From Streptomyces sp. NBC_00223 (lineage in GTDB: Bacteria > Actinomycetota > Actinomycetes > Streptomycetales > Streptomycetaceae), in NCBI RefSeq assembly GCF_036199905.1, contig NZ_CP108109.1, positions 310,001-374,000 on the forward strand: a DNA stretch of 64,000 nt. Reading direction: 5' to 3'. The position numbers were made by a program, and so were the translations under genes. Numbering within the stretch: position 1 is the stretch's first letter; the number at the start of each line of letters is the position of its first letter. Positions 7,454-16,747 of this stretch are shown here, piece by piece. Below the pieces are notes generated by a model, which was given only the letters and a program-made list of their open reading frames with translations, was not told the DNA's origin and did not search any database.

Positions 7454-9193
7454 TTAGTTACGCCAGGTGTCGTTCAGCGACACCTTCCCGCCGGCCGGGA
7501 CGGTGGCCGTGCGGTTGGCGCCCGACTCCCAGGTGACGTTCCCCGAGCCGTCCTTGCGGATGTACTTGTACTGGAACGACGTACCCGCGGGCAGGGTCAC
7601 GTCGAGCTTCCACACCGGGTAGCTCGCCGAGGACATCAGCAGCGCCTTGCCCGTGTCCCAGGTGCCCAGCGTGGCGTTGTCCCCTACGACGTAGATGTTC
7701 TGACCCAGGACCGTGGTGGCGTTCACCGCGAAGGAGGCTCCCGTCGCCGTGTTCCCCGAGCCACCGGTCGTACCGCCGGTGGTGCCGCCCGTGCTGCCCG
7801 AACCGCCGCAGGGGGCGCCGACGTAGAGGGCGACGGCGTCATTGGAGCCGATGGTGGCGGTGAAGGTGCCGCCCGAGCCCACGGTGTACGTGGCGCCGCT
7901 GTGCTGGACGTCGCAGTACGTGCCCGCGGGCAGCGACGTGCTGAACGTCCGGGTGAGCGAGCCGCCCTCGTGGTTGATCGCGACATAGCCCTTGCCGCCG
8001 CGGCCGAACGCGATGGCGTTGTTGCCGTTGTCCCACCAGTTGGTGACGCCGGTGCCGGAGACCGCGTTGCGGAAGCCGACCATGTTCGCGATCTGCGGCC
8101 AGGCGTGCTGGCACTTCCAGCCGTCGCTGTAGCAGGCGTTCACTGTGCCGCCGTTGGGCGGGCCGGCGTCGTTGTTGGAGAACTCGTAGCCCGAGTAGAC
8201 GTTCGGCGAGCCGTACGGCCAGGCCAGCAGATAGACATTGGCCAGGGTGTAGGTGGCGTTGTTCTTGTAGCTGAGCGTCGAGCCGTTGCGCTCGGTGTCC
8301 CAGTTGTCCACGAAGGTGCGGGCCTTGTCGCTCGACAGGTAGCCCGCGCCCCACGACTGGCCCCAGTTGCTCAGGTACGACAGCTTCTCGCCGGAAAAGA
8401 TCCGCTTGAGGTCGAAGGCGCCCTGGAACGCGTCCACGTCACCGGTGCCGACGTACTCGCCCGGCTGGACCGCCTCGCCCGCGCCGTAGATCACTTCCTG
8501 GGCCCAGTAGACGCCCGGGTTGGTGAGCTTGGACTTGATCGCCGCCAGGTCGCTCGCGGCGATGTGCTTGGCGGCGTCGACACGGAAGCCGTCCACGCCC
8601 AGCGCGATCAGATGGTTCAGATAGCCGGCGATGGTGCCGCGCACATAGTCGCTGCCGGTGTCGAGGTCGGCCAGGCCGACCAGTTCGCAGTTCTGGACGT
8701 TGCCGCGGTCGCCGTAGTTGGAGATGTCCTGACGGCAGGTGTGGAAGTCCTGGTTCTGGTAGTAACCGGGATAGTTGTACTTGCTGTAGTTCGTACCGCC
8801 GGTGCCGGTGCCCGAGCCCGCGCTCATATGGTTGATCACCGCGTCGGCGACGACCTTGACGCCCGCGCCGTGGCAGGTGTTCACCATGTTCTTGAACGCG
8901 TTCTCGTCACCGAGCCGGTTGGCGAGCTTGTAGCTGACCGGCTGGTAGGACGTCCACCACTGGTCGCCCTGGATGTTCTCGGTCGCCGGGGACACCTCGA
9001 CGAAGCCGTAGCCGGCCGGGCCGAGCTGGTCGGTGCACGCCTTGGCCACCGAGTCGTACTTCCACTCGAAGAGTGTCGCGGTGACGTCCTTGCTGCCGGG
9101 GGGCGTGGCCTGCGCCTGCTGCTGCGTGGCGGCGATCAGGCCGGTCGCCGCGACGAGCGCGGCGAGCGTGCCGGACAGTACGCGGGATCTCAT
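7454..9193 (-). CDS. Secreted alpha-amylase (GH13) with C-terminal CBM20 starch-binding domain
   Basis: 579 residues from the ATG at 9193, which has AAGGAG upstream; upstream in-frame codons are discarded. A Sec signal peptide ([20 protein letters not shown], cleaved after AQA near residue 29) directs export. The GH13 barrel shows [10 protein letters not shown], the nucleophile in [10 protein letters not shown] (about Asp202), the acid/base in AQEVI (about Glu231) and [11 protein letters not shown] (about Asp296), the form typical of Streptomyces amylases. A Gly/Thr-rich linker leads to a CBM20 module over roughly the last 100 residues ([17 protein letters not shown], then [18 protein letters not shown]). 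It hydrolyses starch outside the cell. Confidence 0.93.
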   Translation of the reverse strand: MRSRVLSGTLAALVAATGLIAATQQQAQATPPGSKDVTATLFEWKYDSVAKACTDQLGPAGYGFVEVSPATENIQGDQWWTSYQPVSYKLANRLGDENAFKNMVNTCHGAGVKVVADAVINHMSAGSGTGTGGTNYSKYNYPGYYQNQDFHTCRQDISNYGDRGNVQNCELVGLADLDTGSDYVRGTIAGYLNHLIALGVDGFRVDAAKHIAASDLAAIKSKLTNPGVYWAQEVIYGAGEAVQPGEYVGTGDVDAFQGAFDLKRIFSGEKLSYLSNWGQSWGAGYLSSDKARTFVDNWDTERNGSTLSYKNNATYTLANVYLLAWPYGSPNVYSGYEFSNNDAGPPNGGTVNACYSDGWKCQHAWPQIANMVGFRNAVSGTGVTNWWDNGNNAIAFGRGGKGYVAINHEGGSLTRTFSTSLPAGTYCDVQHSGATYTVGSGGTFTATIGSNDAVALYVGAPCGGSGSTGGTTGGTTGGSGNTATGASFAVNATTVLGQNIYVVGDNATLGTWDTGKALLMSSASYPVWKLDVTLPAGTSFQYKYIRKDGSGNVTWESGANRTATVPAGGKVSLNDTWRN

Positions 9194-9559
9194 GGGCGGC
9201 TCCTTCGGGGGAACGGGCATGGCGATGCCCTCGAAGACAGCCACGCGCCTGGCCGCCAGGGGGTCGGAACCCCTCGATCCTCGGGGTTCCGCGCAGGAGC
9301 TTCCCGCCGCGGGTGAGTACACGTCAAGACTTTGGCGGAAGAACTTGCCGACTCTTGCTGCAAGTTATTGCCGCGAAGCCGGCCGGCCGCCCGAAAACCG
9401 GTTGACCGGGCCGGTGCTGTCCGGCGACCCTTGCACGGCTCCGGACCGCCCCCGGTCCGGTCTGCGCACGTATCGCCATGTCGATGTATCGCTGCCATCC
9501 CCCACCGGCACGCGACCGGCCCGGTACGCCGCCGCACCCGCACCGAACTTCAGGACATC
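9194..9559. promoter_or_regulatory. Divergent intergenic region with amylase operator-like sites
   Basis: 366 bp without a gene between the amylase and the ABC exporter pair. On the minus strand it contains CTTGCAGCAAG, a perfect palindrome (9354-9364) that includes CTTGCAG, a repeat reported at Streptomyces amylase promoters and linked to MalR/Reg1-type LacI repressors; a further CAAG half-site lies a few bases downstream. AACCGGTT (9396-9403) is a second short palindrome. I could not fix a convincing -10 box. Binding proteins are inferred. Confidence 0.5.
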
Positions 9560-11404
9560 ATGTCGTCCCTCAACAGCCTTCCCTACGCCGATCCCGGTGT
9601 GCCCGACGCCCGCAGCGGTGCCCGATTCCTGCTCTGGCTGGAGGTGCGTCAGTGGCGGAGCCAGCTGGCCGCCGCCGGGTGGGGCACCCTGCTGATGGCC
9701 TCCGTGGGGTCCTTTCCGGCGGCCGTCGGGATCGCCGTGCAGGCGGTCGTGGACCGCTCGGGCGACCGGCTGGCGCTCGCCGGCGGCCTGATGCTGGTGC
9801 TCGGGGCGCTCGCCGCGCTCGGCGACACCATGCTGCACCGCGTCTCGGTGGCCAACTGGATCTGCGCCGCCGCCCGGGTCCAGCAACTGCTGTCCCGCAA
9901 GACCGTCGAACTCGGCTCGGTGCTCACCCGGCGGGTGGCGGCGGGCGAGGTGGTGGCCGTCAGCACCGGGGACGTGGAGAAGATCGGCTGGTTCGTGGAG
10001 GCACTGGCCCGCTTCACCTCGGCGCTGCTCGCCACGATCGGCGTCGCGGTCGCGCTGCTCGTCTACCAGCCGCGGCTGGGCCTGATCGTCGCGCTGGCCC
10101 TGCCCGTGCTGGCCTGCGCGGTGCTGCCGCTGCTGCCTGCGGCGACCCGGCGGGCCGACCTCCAGCGGGCGAAGGCGGGCCGGGCGACCGAACTGGCCTC
10201 CGACACGGTGGCCGGACTGCGGGTACTGCGCGGTATCGGCGGCGAGGAGCTTTTCCTCGCCCGCTACCGCGGCGCCTCCCAGCAGGTGCGCACCGCCGCC
10301 GTGCACAGCGCCCGTATGTGGGCGCTGATCAGCGCCGTCCAGGTGATACTTCCCGGGCTGCTGCTGGTCGGAGTCGCCTGGTACGGGGCCCGGCTCGCGC
10401 TCGACGGCCGGATCTCGGTGGGCGAACTGGTCACCGTCTACGGCATGGTGTCCTTCCTCCTGATGCCACTCCGAAATTTCGAAGAAATCGCGATGGCCTG
10501 GTCCTTCTCCCGGCCCTCGGCCAAGCGCGCGGCCCGGGTGCTGGCGCTGCGGCGCACCGCCGGGGACGCCGCGGCGTCCGGTGGCCCGGACGCGGAGCCG
10601 GTGGCGCCGGGCGGTGATCTGTACGACCCGGCGTCGGGGCTGCGCGCGCCCGCCGGGCTGCTCACGGCAGTGGTGTGCGGGGACCCGGACGCGGCGGGGC
10701 GGCTGGCCGCCCGGCTCGGCGGGCACAGCCCGGAGGCCGTCGGGGACGAGCCGTCCGCGCTGCTGGGCGGGCGGGCGCTGGACGGCCTTCCGCTGGCACT
10801 GGCCCGCGCGACCGTACTCGTCCAGGACAAGGACCCCGTGCTGCTCTCCGGCGCGCTGGCCGATCTGCTCGACGTGCCGTCGTCCGGGATGGTCGCGGCT
10901 CGGGCGGCGCTCGCGGCGGCCCAGTGCGGGGACGTGCTGGAGGCGCTGGCGCAGTCGCTGGCCGGGGCGGACGCCGACTGCGGCGACCCGATGCGGGCGC
11001 GGATCACCGAGCGGGGGCGGTCGCTGTCCGGCGGGCAGCGGCAGCGGCTGGCGCTGGCCCGTTCGCTGGTCACCGACCCCGAGGTGCTGGTGCTGGACGA
11101 GCCGACCTCGGCCGTGGACGCGCACACCGAGGCCAGGATCGCCGTCGGGGTCAAGGAGCTCAGGGCGGGCCGCACCACCGTGGTCCTGACGTCGAGTCCG
11201 CTGGTCCTCGACCGGGCCGACCGGGTGGTCTTCGTCGACGAGGGTACGGCGACGGCGGCCGGCGGCCACCACGAACTGCTGCGGACCAACCGGCGTTACC
11301 GCGCGGTGGTCACCCGGGAGACCGACTCCGGGCCGTCCGCCGTCCTCGGCGCGCCCGCCGAGGCCGCTTCCCGTACCGACGCCACGATGGAGGAGTCCGC
11401 ATGA
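9560..11404 (+). CDS. ABC exporter half with degenerate ATP-binding motif (subunit 1)
   Basis: 614 residues from the ATG at 9560; the frame is open further upstream but that sequence is the amylase promoter region. The first 310 residues are a six-helix exporter domain. The ATPase domain has lost Walker A: where GxxGxGKS/T should be, the sequence reads [16 protein letters not shown] with no lysine. The signature [13 protein letters not shown] (about residue 489) and Walker [13 protein letters not shown] are intact, but the H-loop histidine is missing (VLTSSPLVL in place of xIAHRLS). It overlaps the next gene as ATGA and must pair with it: this subunit supplies the working signature motif for the partner's ATP site. 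The substrate is unknown. Confidence 0.87.
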   Translation: MSSLNSLPYADPGVPDARSGARFLLWLEVRQWRSQLAAAGWGTLLMASVGSFPAAVGIAVQAVVDRSGDRLALAGGLMLVLGALAALGDTMLHRVSVANWICAAARVQQLLSRKTVELGSVLTRRVAAGEVVAVSTGDVEKIGWFVEALARFTSALLATIGVAVALLVYQPRLGLIVALALPVLACAVLPLLPAATRRADLQRAKAGRATELASDTVAGLRVLRGIGGEELFLARYRGASQQVRTAAVHSARMWALISAVQVILPGLLLVGVAWYGARLALDGRISVGELVTVYGMVSFLLMPLRNFEEIAMAWSFSRPSAKRAARVLALRRTAGDAAASGGPDAEPVAPGGDLYDPASGLRAPAGLLTAVVCGDPDAAGRLAARLGGHSPEAVGDEPSALLGGRALDGLPLALARATVLVQDKDPVLLSGALADLLDVPSSGMVAARAALAAAQCGDVLEALAQSLAGADADCGDPMRARITERGRSLSGGQRQRLALARSLVTDPEVLVLDEPTSAVDAHTEARIAVGVKELRAGRTTVVLTSSPLVLDRADRVVFVDEGTATAAGGHHELLRTNRRYRAVVTRETDSGPSAVLGAPAEAASRTDATMEESA

Positions 11405-13182
11405 TCGGCCTGCGACCGCCGGAGTACGATCCGGCCGCGCCGCGGCAGAGCACCACGCTGCCGGTGGGCTCGCCCACGACGGTCCGCCGCTATGTGCGCG
11501 AGCTGGCCCGGCGGCACCGGACGGCCTTCGCCCTGCTGATCGGCGTCAACGTCGTCGCCGTGCTGGCCTCGATGGTCGGGCCGTATCTGCTGGGCCGGCT
11601 GGTCGAGGATCTGTCGACGGGCGACCGGGACATCCACCTCGGGCGCACCATCGCCCTGTTCCTGGCCGCGCTGGCGGTGCAGGCGTTCTTCGTGCGGATG
11701 GTACGGCTGCGCGGGGCGGTGCTCGGCGAGGAGATGCTGGCCGATCTGCGCGAGGACTTCCTGGTGCGCTCGGTGACGCTGCCGCCGGGCGTGCTGGAAC
11801 GGGCCGGGACCGGCGATCTGCTCTCCCGGATCACCACCGACATCGACCGGCTGTCCAACGCGATGCGCGAGGCGGTGCCGCAGCTGGCGATCGCCGTGGT
11901 GTGGGCCGGGCTGCTGCTGGGCGCGCTGGCCGTGACCTCGCCGCCGCTGGCGCTGTCGGTGCTGGTCGCGGCGCCGCTGCTGGTGGCCGGCTGCCGCTGG
12001 TACTTCCGCCGGGCCCCGCAGGCGTACCGCTCCGAGGCCGCCGGGTACGCGGCCGTCGCCGCCGCGCTCACCGAGTCGGTCGACGCCGGGCGCACCATCG
12101 AGGCGCACGGGCTCGGCCCCCGCCGCGAGGAGCTGTCGCGGCTGCGGATCGGCCAGTGGGTGGCGTGGGAGCGCTACACGATGTGGCTGCGCAGCGTGCT
12201 CTTCCCGGTGATCAATCTGACGCATGTGCTGATCCTGACCTCCGTGCTGATGATCGGCGGCGTCTTCGCGCTGCACGGCTGGGTGACGGCGGGCGAGCTG
12301 ACCACCGGCGCCCTCTACGCCCAGATGCTCGTCGACCCGGTGAACCTGATCCTGCGCTGGTACGACGAGTTGCAGGTCGCCCAGGTGTCGCTGGCGCGGC
12401 TGGTCGGGGTGCGCGAGGTCGCCGAGGACGAGGGCGACGCGTCGGTCGTGCCGGACGGGCGCGAAGTGGCGGCCGACCGGGTGCGCTTCGGCTACCGGGC
12501 GGGCGCCGACGTACTGCACGAGGTGACGCTCAACGTGCCGCCCGGCACCCGGATGGCGCTGGTCGGACCTTCCGGCGCGGGCAAGTCGACGCTCGGCCGA
12601 CTGCTGGCCGGGATCTACGCGCCGCGGACCGGCGAGGTCACCCTCGGCGGCGCGGAGCTGGCCCGGATGCCCGCGGAGCGGGTGCGCGAGCATGTCGCCC
12701 TGGTCAACCAGGAGCACCATGTCTTCGTCGGCAGCCTCCGGGACAATCTGCTGCTGGCCCGGGCGGAGGCGGCGGACGGCGAGCTGTGGGAGGCGCTGCG
12801 CGCGGTGGACGCCGAGGACTGGGCGCGGGCGCTGGACGACGGGCTCGACACCGAGGTCGGCTCGGGCGGGTCGGTGCTCACCCCGGCCCAGGCCCAGCAG
12901 CTCGCCCTGGCGCGGCTGGTCCTGGCCGACCCGCACACCCTGGTGCTGGACGAGGCGACCTCGCTCCTGGACCCGCGGGCGGCCCGCCATCTGGAACGGT
13001 CCCTGTCGCGGGTCCTGGACGGCCGTACGGTCGTCGCCATCGCGCACCGGCTGCACACCGCGCACGACGCCGATGTGATCGCGGTGGTGGAGGAGGGCCG
13101 GATCAGCGAGCTGGGCAGCCACCACCAGCTGGTCGCGGCGGACGGCGCGTACGCGGCCCTGTGGCGGTCCTGGCACGGCTGA
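11401..13182 (+). CDS. ABC exporter half with degenerate signature motif (subunit 2)
   Basis: 593 residues; the ATG at 11401 overlaps the previous stop. A six-helix exporter domain is followed by an ATPase domain with Walker [10 protein letters not shown] (Lys about 395), Walker [13 protein letters not shown] and H-loop AIAHRLHT intact. The signature LSGGQ is replaced by [13 protein letters not shown] (about residue 493). Together with the preceding protein this gives a heterodimer with one fully canonical site (Walker A here, signature from subunit 1) and one site degenerate on both faces. Such asymmetry is known in TM287/288 and TAP, but usually milder. Likely a lipid, peptide or drug exporter in the cytoplasmic membrane. 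Confidence 0.87.
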   Translation: MIGLRPPEYDPAAPRQSTTLPVGSPTTVRRYVRELARRHRTAFALLIGVNVVAVLASMVGPYLLGRLVEDLSTGDRDIHLGRTIALFLAALAVQAFFVRMVRLRGAVLGEEMLADLREDFLVRSVTLPPGVLERAGTGDLLSRITTDIDRLSNAMREAVPQLAIAVVWAGLLLGALAVTSPPLALSVLVAAPLLVAGCRWYFRRAPQAYRSEAAGYAAVAAALTESVDAGRTIEAHGLGPRREELSRLRIGQWVAWERYTMWLRSVLFPVINLTHVLILTSVLMIGGVFALHGWVTAGELTTGALYAQMLVDPVNLILRWYDELQVAQVSLARLVGVREVAEDEGDASVVPDGREVAADRVRFGYRAGADVLHEVTLNVPPGTRMALVGPSGAGKSTLGRLLAGIYAPRTGEVTLGGAELARMPAERVREHVALVNQEHHVFVGSLRDNLLLARAEAADGELWEALRAVDAEDWARALDDGLDTEVGSGGSVLTPAQAQQLALARLVLADPHTLVLDEATSLLDPRAARHLERSLSRVLDGRTVVAIAHRLHTAHDADVIAVVEEGRISELGSHHQLVAADGAYAALWRSWHG

Positions 13183-13237
13183 GCCGGGCCGGACGGCGGC
13201 CGGGGCGGAGGTGACCGCGATCGGGGGGACGGCCGCG

Positions 13238-13263
13238 GTGGCCGGGCCGGGAGGCCCGGCCAC
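13238..13263. terminator. Bidirectional hairpin between convergent genes
   Basis: An 11-bp GC stem, 13238-13248 pairing with 13253-13263, around a GGGA loop, lies between the convergent ends of the ABC exporter operon and the membrane hydrolase-like gene. No T-run is present; it probably ends transcription from both sides. Confidence 0.6.
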
Positions 13264-13304
13264 GGCTGTCCGGGGCGTCCGGGCTTTCCGGGCAGCCGTC
13301 CGGG

Positions 13305-14111
13305 TCAGCCGAACAGGCCGAGGGCGCCGAGCGCGCTCGCCCCGCCGACCACGAAGAACGCCGGGGTCAGCACCTTGATCTCCAGCCAGCTCCCGGCCCG
13401 GAACCGCATGAACTTCGGTGGCCCCACCGGGTACCAGCGCCTGCTGCCGAGCGGTATCGGCCACAGGACCGGGCAGCCGGAGACCGTCAGCGCGTCGCCG
13501 AGGCAGTGCACCAGCGCGCCGAGCACGATGGGCATACCGATCCACAGGTAGTGCTGGCCCGGCTGTGTGAAGAGCCAGTCCTTGCCGTTGCCCGGGTCGT
13601 CCAGCACACCGGCGAGCAGCCACGCGCTGGCGGCGCCGAGCAGCCAGACCAGGGCGTCGCTGGACTTGCGGGCCTGCTTCCACAGCAGGCCCTGCACGGC
13701 CAGCACCATGTGGACGAAGAGGATCGCCAGCACGGCCCACCGGCCGAAGAAGACCGCGGCGGCCGAGCAGCCCGCCCCGATCAGCACCGACCAGAGCCAG
13801 GTGTGGGTGAGGGTGCGGTGGCCGCCCGCGCGCCTGGGGTCGCCGTGCTTCCTGGTCGCGTTGTAAGTGGCGTGCGACAGCTTGTCGATCATCTTGCAGG
13901 CGGCGTGCGAGAGGGGCCCGAAGGACCGGGATATGGTCGCCGCGTGGTGGTCGAGGTCCGGGGCGAGCGCCGCACCCGCGCAGATGAGCGCACCGACCAG
14001 CAGCGTGGGCCACGGCATCGGATGGCCGAGGCCGGAGGCGACCGCCCCGGCGGCCAGCCAGGCCGTCGCTCCGGACAGTGAGTGCGCAGGTCCCATCATG
14101 GTGCCGCTCAT
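13305..14111 (-). CDS. Membrane-bound metal-dependent hydrolase-like protein (YdjM/DUF457 family)
   Basis: 268 residues with about six hydrophobic segments. The family's metal-ligand-like motifs are visible: GPAHSLSGATAW near the N-terminus, LAPDLDHHAATIS (about residues 49-61), a GGHRTLTHTW motif (about residues 96-105) and LVHCLGDALT (about residues 200-209). These His/Asp clusters resemble the YdjM/LexA-controlled inner-membrane proteins, whose biochemical activity is not established. The start ATG at 14111 follows a run of G as ribosome site; an ATG four codons later is possible. The gene is divergent from the helicase gene. Confidence 0.75.
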   Translation of the reverse strand: MSGTMMGPAHSLSGATAWLAAGAVASGLGHPMPWPTLLVGALICAGAALAPDLDHHAATISRSFGPLSHAACKMIDKLSHATYNATRKHGDPRRAGGHRTLTHTWLWSVLIGAGCSAAAVFFGRWAVLAILFVHMVLAVQGLLWKQARKSSDALVWLLGAASAWLLAGVLDDPGNGKDWLFTQPGQHYLWIGMPIVLGALVHCLGDALTVSGCPVLWPIPLGSRRWYPVGPPKFMRFRAGSWLEIKVLTPAFFVVGGASALGALGLFG

Positions 14112-14140
14112 CCCCCCTACACAGCCGCCCTCGGGCGGAG

Positions 14141-14169
14141 TTGACGCTTCGTTGACGGCACACCTTATC
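14141..14169 (+). promoter_or_regulatory. Promoter of the helicase gene
   Basis: A -35-like TTGACG (14141-14146) is followed after 17 bp by CTTATC (14164-14169). Transcription would begin near 14176, which leaves a leader of about 58 nt to the GTG at 14234 and argues against the upstream GTG at 14174 as the translation start. Confidence 0.45.
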
Positions 14170-14233
14170 GCCGGTGATCACAGTGGCCTCCTCCGGTTCC
14201 CCCACGCACAGCCGGGACGGGCAAGATGGAGGG

Positions 14234-16747
14234 GTGACCCTCATCGACCAGCTGCCTGCCGAGCCCGACCCCGATGCCCTCTTCGAAGCGTTCTCGACGT
14301 GGGCCGAGGGACAGGGCATCGCCCTCTACCCCGCCCAGGAGGAGGCGCTCATCGAGGTGGTCTCCGGTGCCAATGTGATCCTTTCCACCCCCACCGGCTC
14401 CGGGAAGAGCCTGGTCGCGGCCGGTGCGCACTTCGCCGCGCTGGCCCGCGACGAGGTGACCTTCTACACCGCGCCGATCAAGGCGCTGGTCTCGGAGAAG
14501 TTCTTCGACCTGTGCAAACTCTTCGGCACCGAGAACGTGGGCATGCTCACCGGCGACGCGTCGGTCAACCCGGACGCGCCCGTGATCTGCTGCACCGCCG
14601 AGGTGCTCGCCTCCATCGCGCTGCGTGACGGCCGGAACGCCGACGTGGGCCAGGTCGTCATGGACGAGTTCCACTTCTACGCCGAGCCCGACCGCGGCTG
14701 GGCCTGGCAGATCCCGATCCTGGAGCTGCCGCAGGCGCAGTTCCTGCTGATGTCGGCCACGCTCGGTGACGTGTCGCGGTTCGAGGAGGATCTGACCCGC
14801 CGCACCGGACGGCCCACCACGGTCGTACGGTCCGCGAGCCGGCCGGTGCCGCTCAGCTACGAGTACCGCTCGTCGCCGCTGACCGAGACCCTGACCGAAC
14901 TGCTGGAGACCCGTCAGTCCCCGGTCTACATCGTGCACTTCACCCAGGCGGCCGCGGTGGAGCGGGCGCAGGCGCTGATGAGCATCAACATGTGCTCGCG
15001 CGCCGAGAAGGACGCGATCGCCGAGCTGATCGGCAACTTCCGCTTCACCACGACCTTCGGCCGCAATCTGTCCCGCTACGTGCGGCACGGCATCGGGGTG
15101 CACCACGCCGGGATGCTCCCCAAGTACCGCCGCCTGGTGGAGAAACTCGCCCAGGCCGGTCTGCTGAAGGTGATCTGCGGTACGGACACCCTGGGCGTGG
15201 GGGTCAACGTGCCCATCCGCACGGTGCTGTTCACCGCGCTGACCAAGTACGACGGTCAGCGGGTGCGGGTGCTGAGGGCCCGTGAGTTCCACCAGATCGC
15301 CGGGCGCGCGGGGCGCGCCGGGTTCGACACGGCGGGCTTCGTGGAGGCCCAGGCGCCGGAGTACGTCATCGAGAACGAGAAGGCCCTCGCGAAGGCCGGC
15401 GACGACCCCAAGAAGCGGCGCAAGGTGGTGCGCAAGAAGGCCCCCGAGGGGTTCGTCGGCTGGTCGCAGGGCACCTTCGAGAAGCTGATCGCCTCCGATC
15501 CCGAGCCGCTGACCTCCCGCTTCCGGGTGACGCACACCATGCTGCTGTCGGTCATCGCACGGCCGGGCAACGCCTTCGACGCCATGCGCCATCTGCTGGA
15601 GGACAACCACGAGGACCGGCGGTCCCAGCTGCGGCACATTCGCCGGGCCATCGCGATCTACCGCTCGCTGGTGGCCGGCGGTGTGGTGGAACGGCTGGAC
15701 GAGCCGGACGCCGAGGGCCGGATCGTCCGGCTGACCGTCGACCTCCAGCAGGACTTCGCGCTCAACCAGCCGCTGTCCACCTTCGCGCTCGCCTCCTTCG
15801 AACTGCTCGACCCCGACTCCCCCTCCTACGCCCTGGACATGGTGTCCGTGGTGGAGTCCACCCTCGACGACCCCCGGCAGATCCTCGCCGCCCAGCAGAA
15901 CAAGGCGCGCGGTGACGCGGTGGCGGCGATGAAGGCCGACGGGGTGGAGTACGAGGAGCGGATGGAACGCCTCCAGGAGGTCGGCTACCCCAAGCCGCTC
16001 GAAGAGCTGCTGATGCACGCTTACGGCGTCTACCGCAAGAGCCACCCGTGGGTCGGCGACCACCCGCTCTCGCCCAAGGCGGTGGTCCGCGACATGTACG
16101 AACGGGCCATGACCTTCGCGGAGTTCACCTCCTACTACGAGCTGGCCAGGACCGAGGGGATCGTCCTGCGCTACCTGGCGAGCGCGTACAAGGCGCTGGA
16201 GCACACCGTGCCGGACGATCTGAAGTCGGAGGACTTCCAGGATCTGACCGCCTGGCTCGGCGAGCTGGTACGGCAGGTCGACTCCAGTCTGCTGGACGAG
16301 TGGGAGCAGCTCGCCAACCCCGAGGAGGAGAGCGCCGAGGAGGCCGCGGAGCGGGCCGACCAGGTCAAGCCGGTCACCGCCAACTCCCGCGCCTTCCGGG
16401 TCCTGGTCCGCAACGCGCTCTTCCGCCGGGTCGAGCTGGCCGCGCTGGAGAAGTACCACCAGCTCGGCGAGCTGGACGCGGAGTCCGGGTGGGACGCCGA
16501 CCGGTGGGCGGACGCCATGGACGCGTACTGGGACGAGTACGACGACCTCGGCACCGGGCCCGACGCGCGCGGGCCCAAGCTGCTGCTCATCGAGGAGCAG
16601 CCGGAGCACGGTCTGTGGCGGGTGCGGCAGACCTTCGCCGACCCCAACGGCGATCACGGCTGGGGCCTGTCCGCCGAGGTGGACCTGGCGGCTTCCGACG
16701 AGGAGGGCCGCGCGGTGATCCGGCTGACGGACGTCGGCGAGCTGTGA
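14234..16747 (+). CDS. Superfamily 2 DEAD/DEAH-box helicase
   Basis: 837 residues from the GTG at 14234. Helicase motifs in order: Q-like LYPAQEEALIEV, motif I STPTGSGKSLVAA, Ia TAPIKALVSEK, motif II MDEFHFYAEP (DEFH variant), motif III LMSATLGD, motif V GTDTLGVGVNVP and motif VI HQIAGRAGRAGFDTAG. This is the Ski2/Mtr4-like group, highly conserved in Streptomyces. A basic KKRRKVVRKKAPEG stretch follows motif VI, and a C-terminal domain of about 350 residues carries no motif that I recognise. It probably unwinds RNA or DNA in the cytoplasm; its partner is unknown. The 3' end is overlapped for 94 bp by the convergent DUF6397-like frame. Confidence 0.88.
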   Translation: MTLIDQLPAEPDPDALFEAFSTWAEGQGIALYPAQEEALIEVVSGANVILSTPTGSGKSLVAAGAHFAALARDEVTFYTAPIKALVSEKFFDLCKLFGTENVGMLTGDASVNPDAPVICCTAEVLASIALRDGRNADVGQVVMDEFHFYAEPDRGWAWQIPILELPQAQFLLMSATLGDVSRFEEDLTRRTGRPTTVVRSASRPVPLSYEYRSSPLTETLTELLETRQSPVYIVHFTQAAAVERAQALMSINMCSRAEKDAIAELIGNFRFTTTFGRNLSRYVRHGIGVHHAGMLPKYRRLVEKLAQAGLLKVICGTDTLGVGVNVPIRTVLFTALTKYDGQRVRVLRAREFHQIAGRAGRAGFDTAGFVEAQAPEYVIENEKALAKAGDDPKKRRKVVRKKAPEGFVGWSQGTFEKLIASDPEPLTSRFRVTHTMLLSVIARPGNAFDAMRHLLEDNHEDRRSQLRHIRRAIAIYRSLVAGGVVERLDEPDAEGRIVRLTVDLQQDFALNQPLSTFALASFELLDPDSPSYALDMVSVVESTLDDPRQILAAQQNKARGDAVAAMKADGVEYEERMERLQEVGYPKPLEELLMHAYGVYRKSHPWVGDHPLSPKAVVRDMYERAMTFAEFTSYYELARTEGIVLRYLASAYKALEHTVPDDLKSEDFQDLTAWLGELVRQVDSSLLDEWEQLANPEEESAEEAAERADQVKPVTANSRAFRVLVRNALFRRVELAALEKYHQLGELDAESGWDADRWADAMDAYWDEYDDLGTGPDARGPKLLLIEEQPEHGLWRVRQTFADPNGDHGWGLSAEVDLAASDEEGRAVIRLTDVGEL

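Noticed and set aside
7900-9316. Plus-strand open frame opposite the amylase
   Set aside because: Antisense shadow of a complete GH13 enzyme with signal peptide and CBM20.
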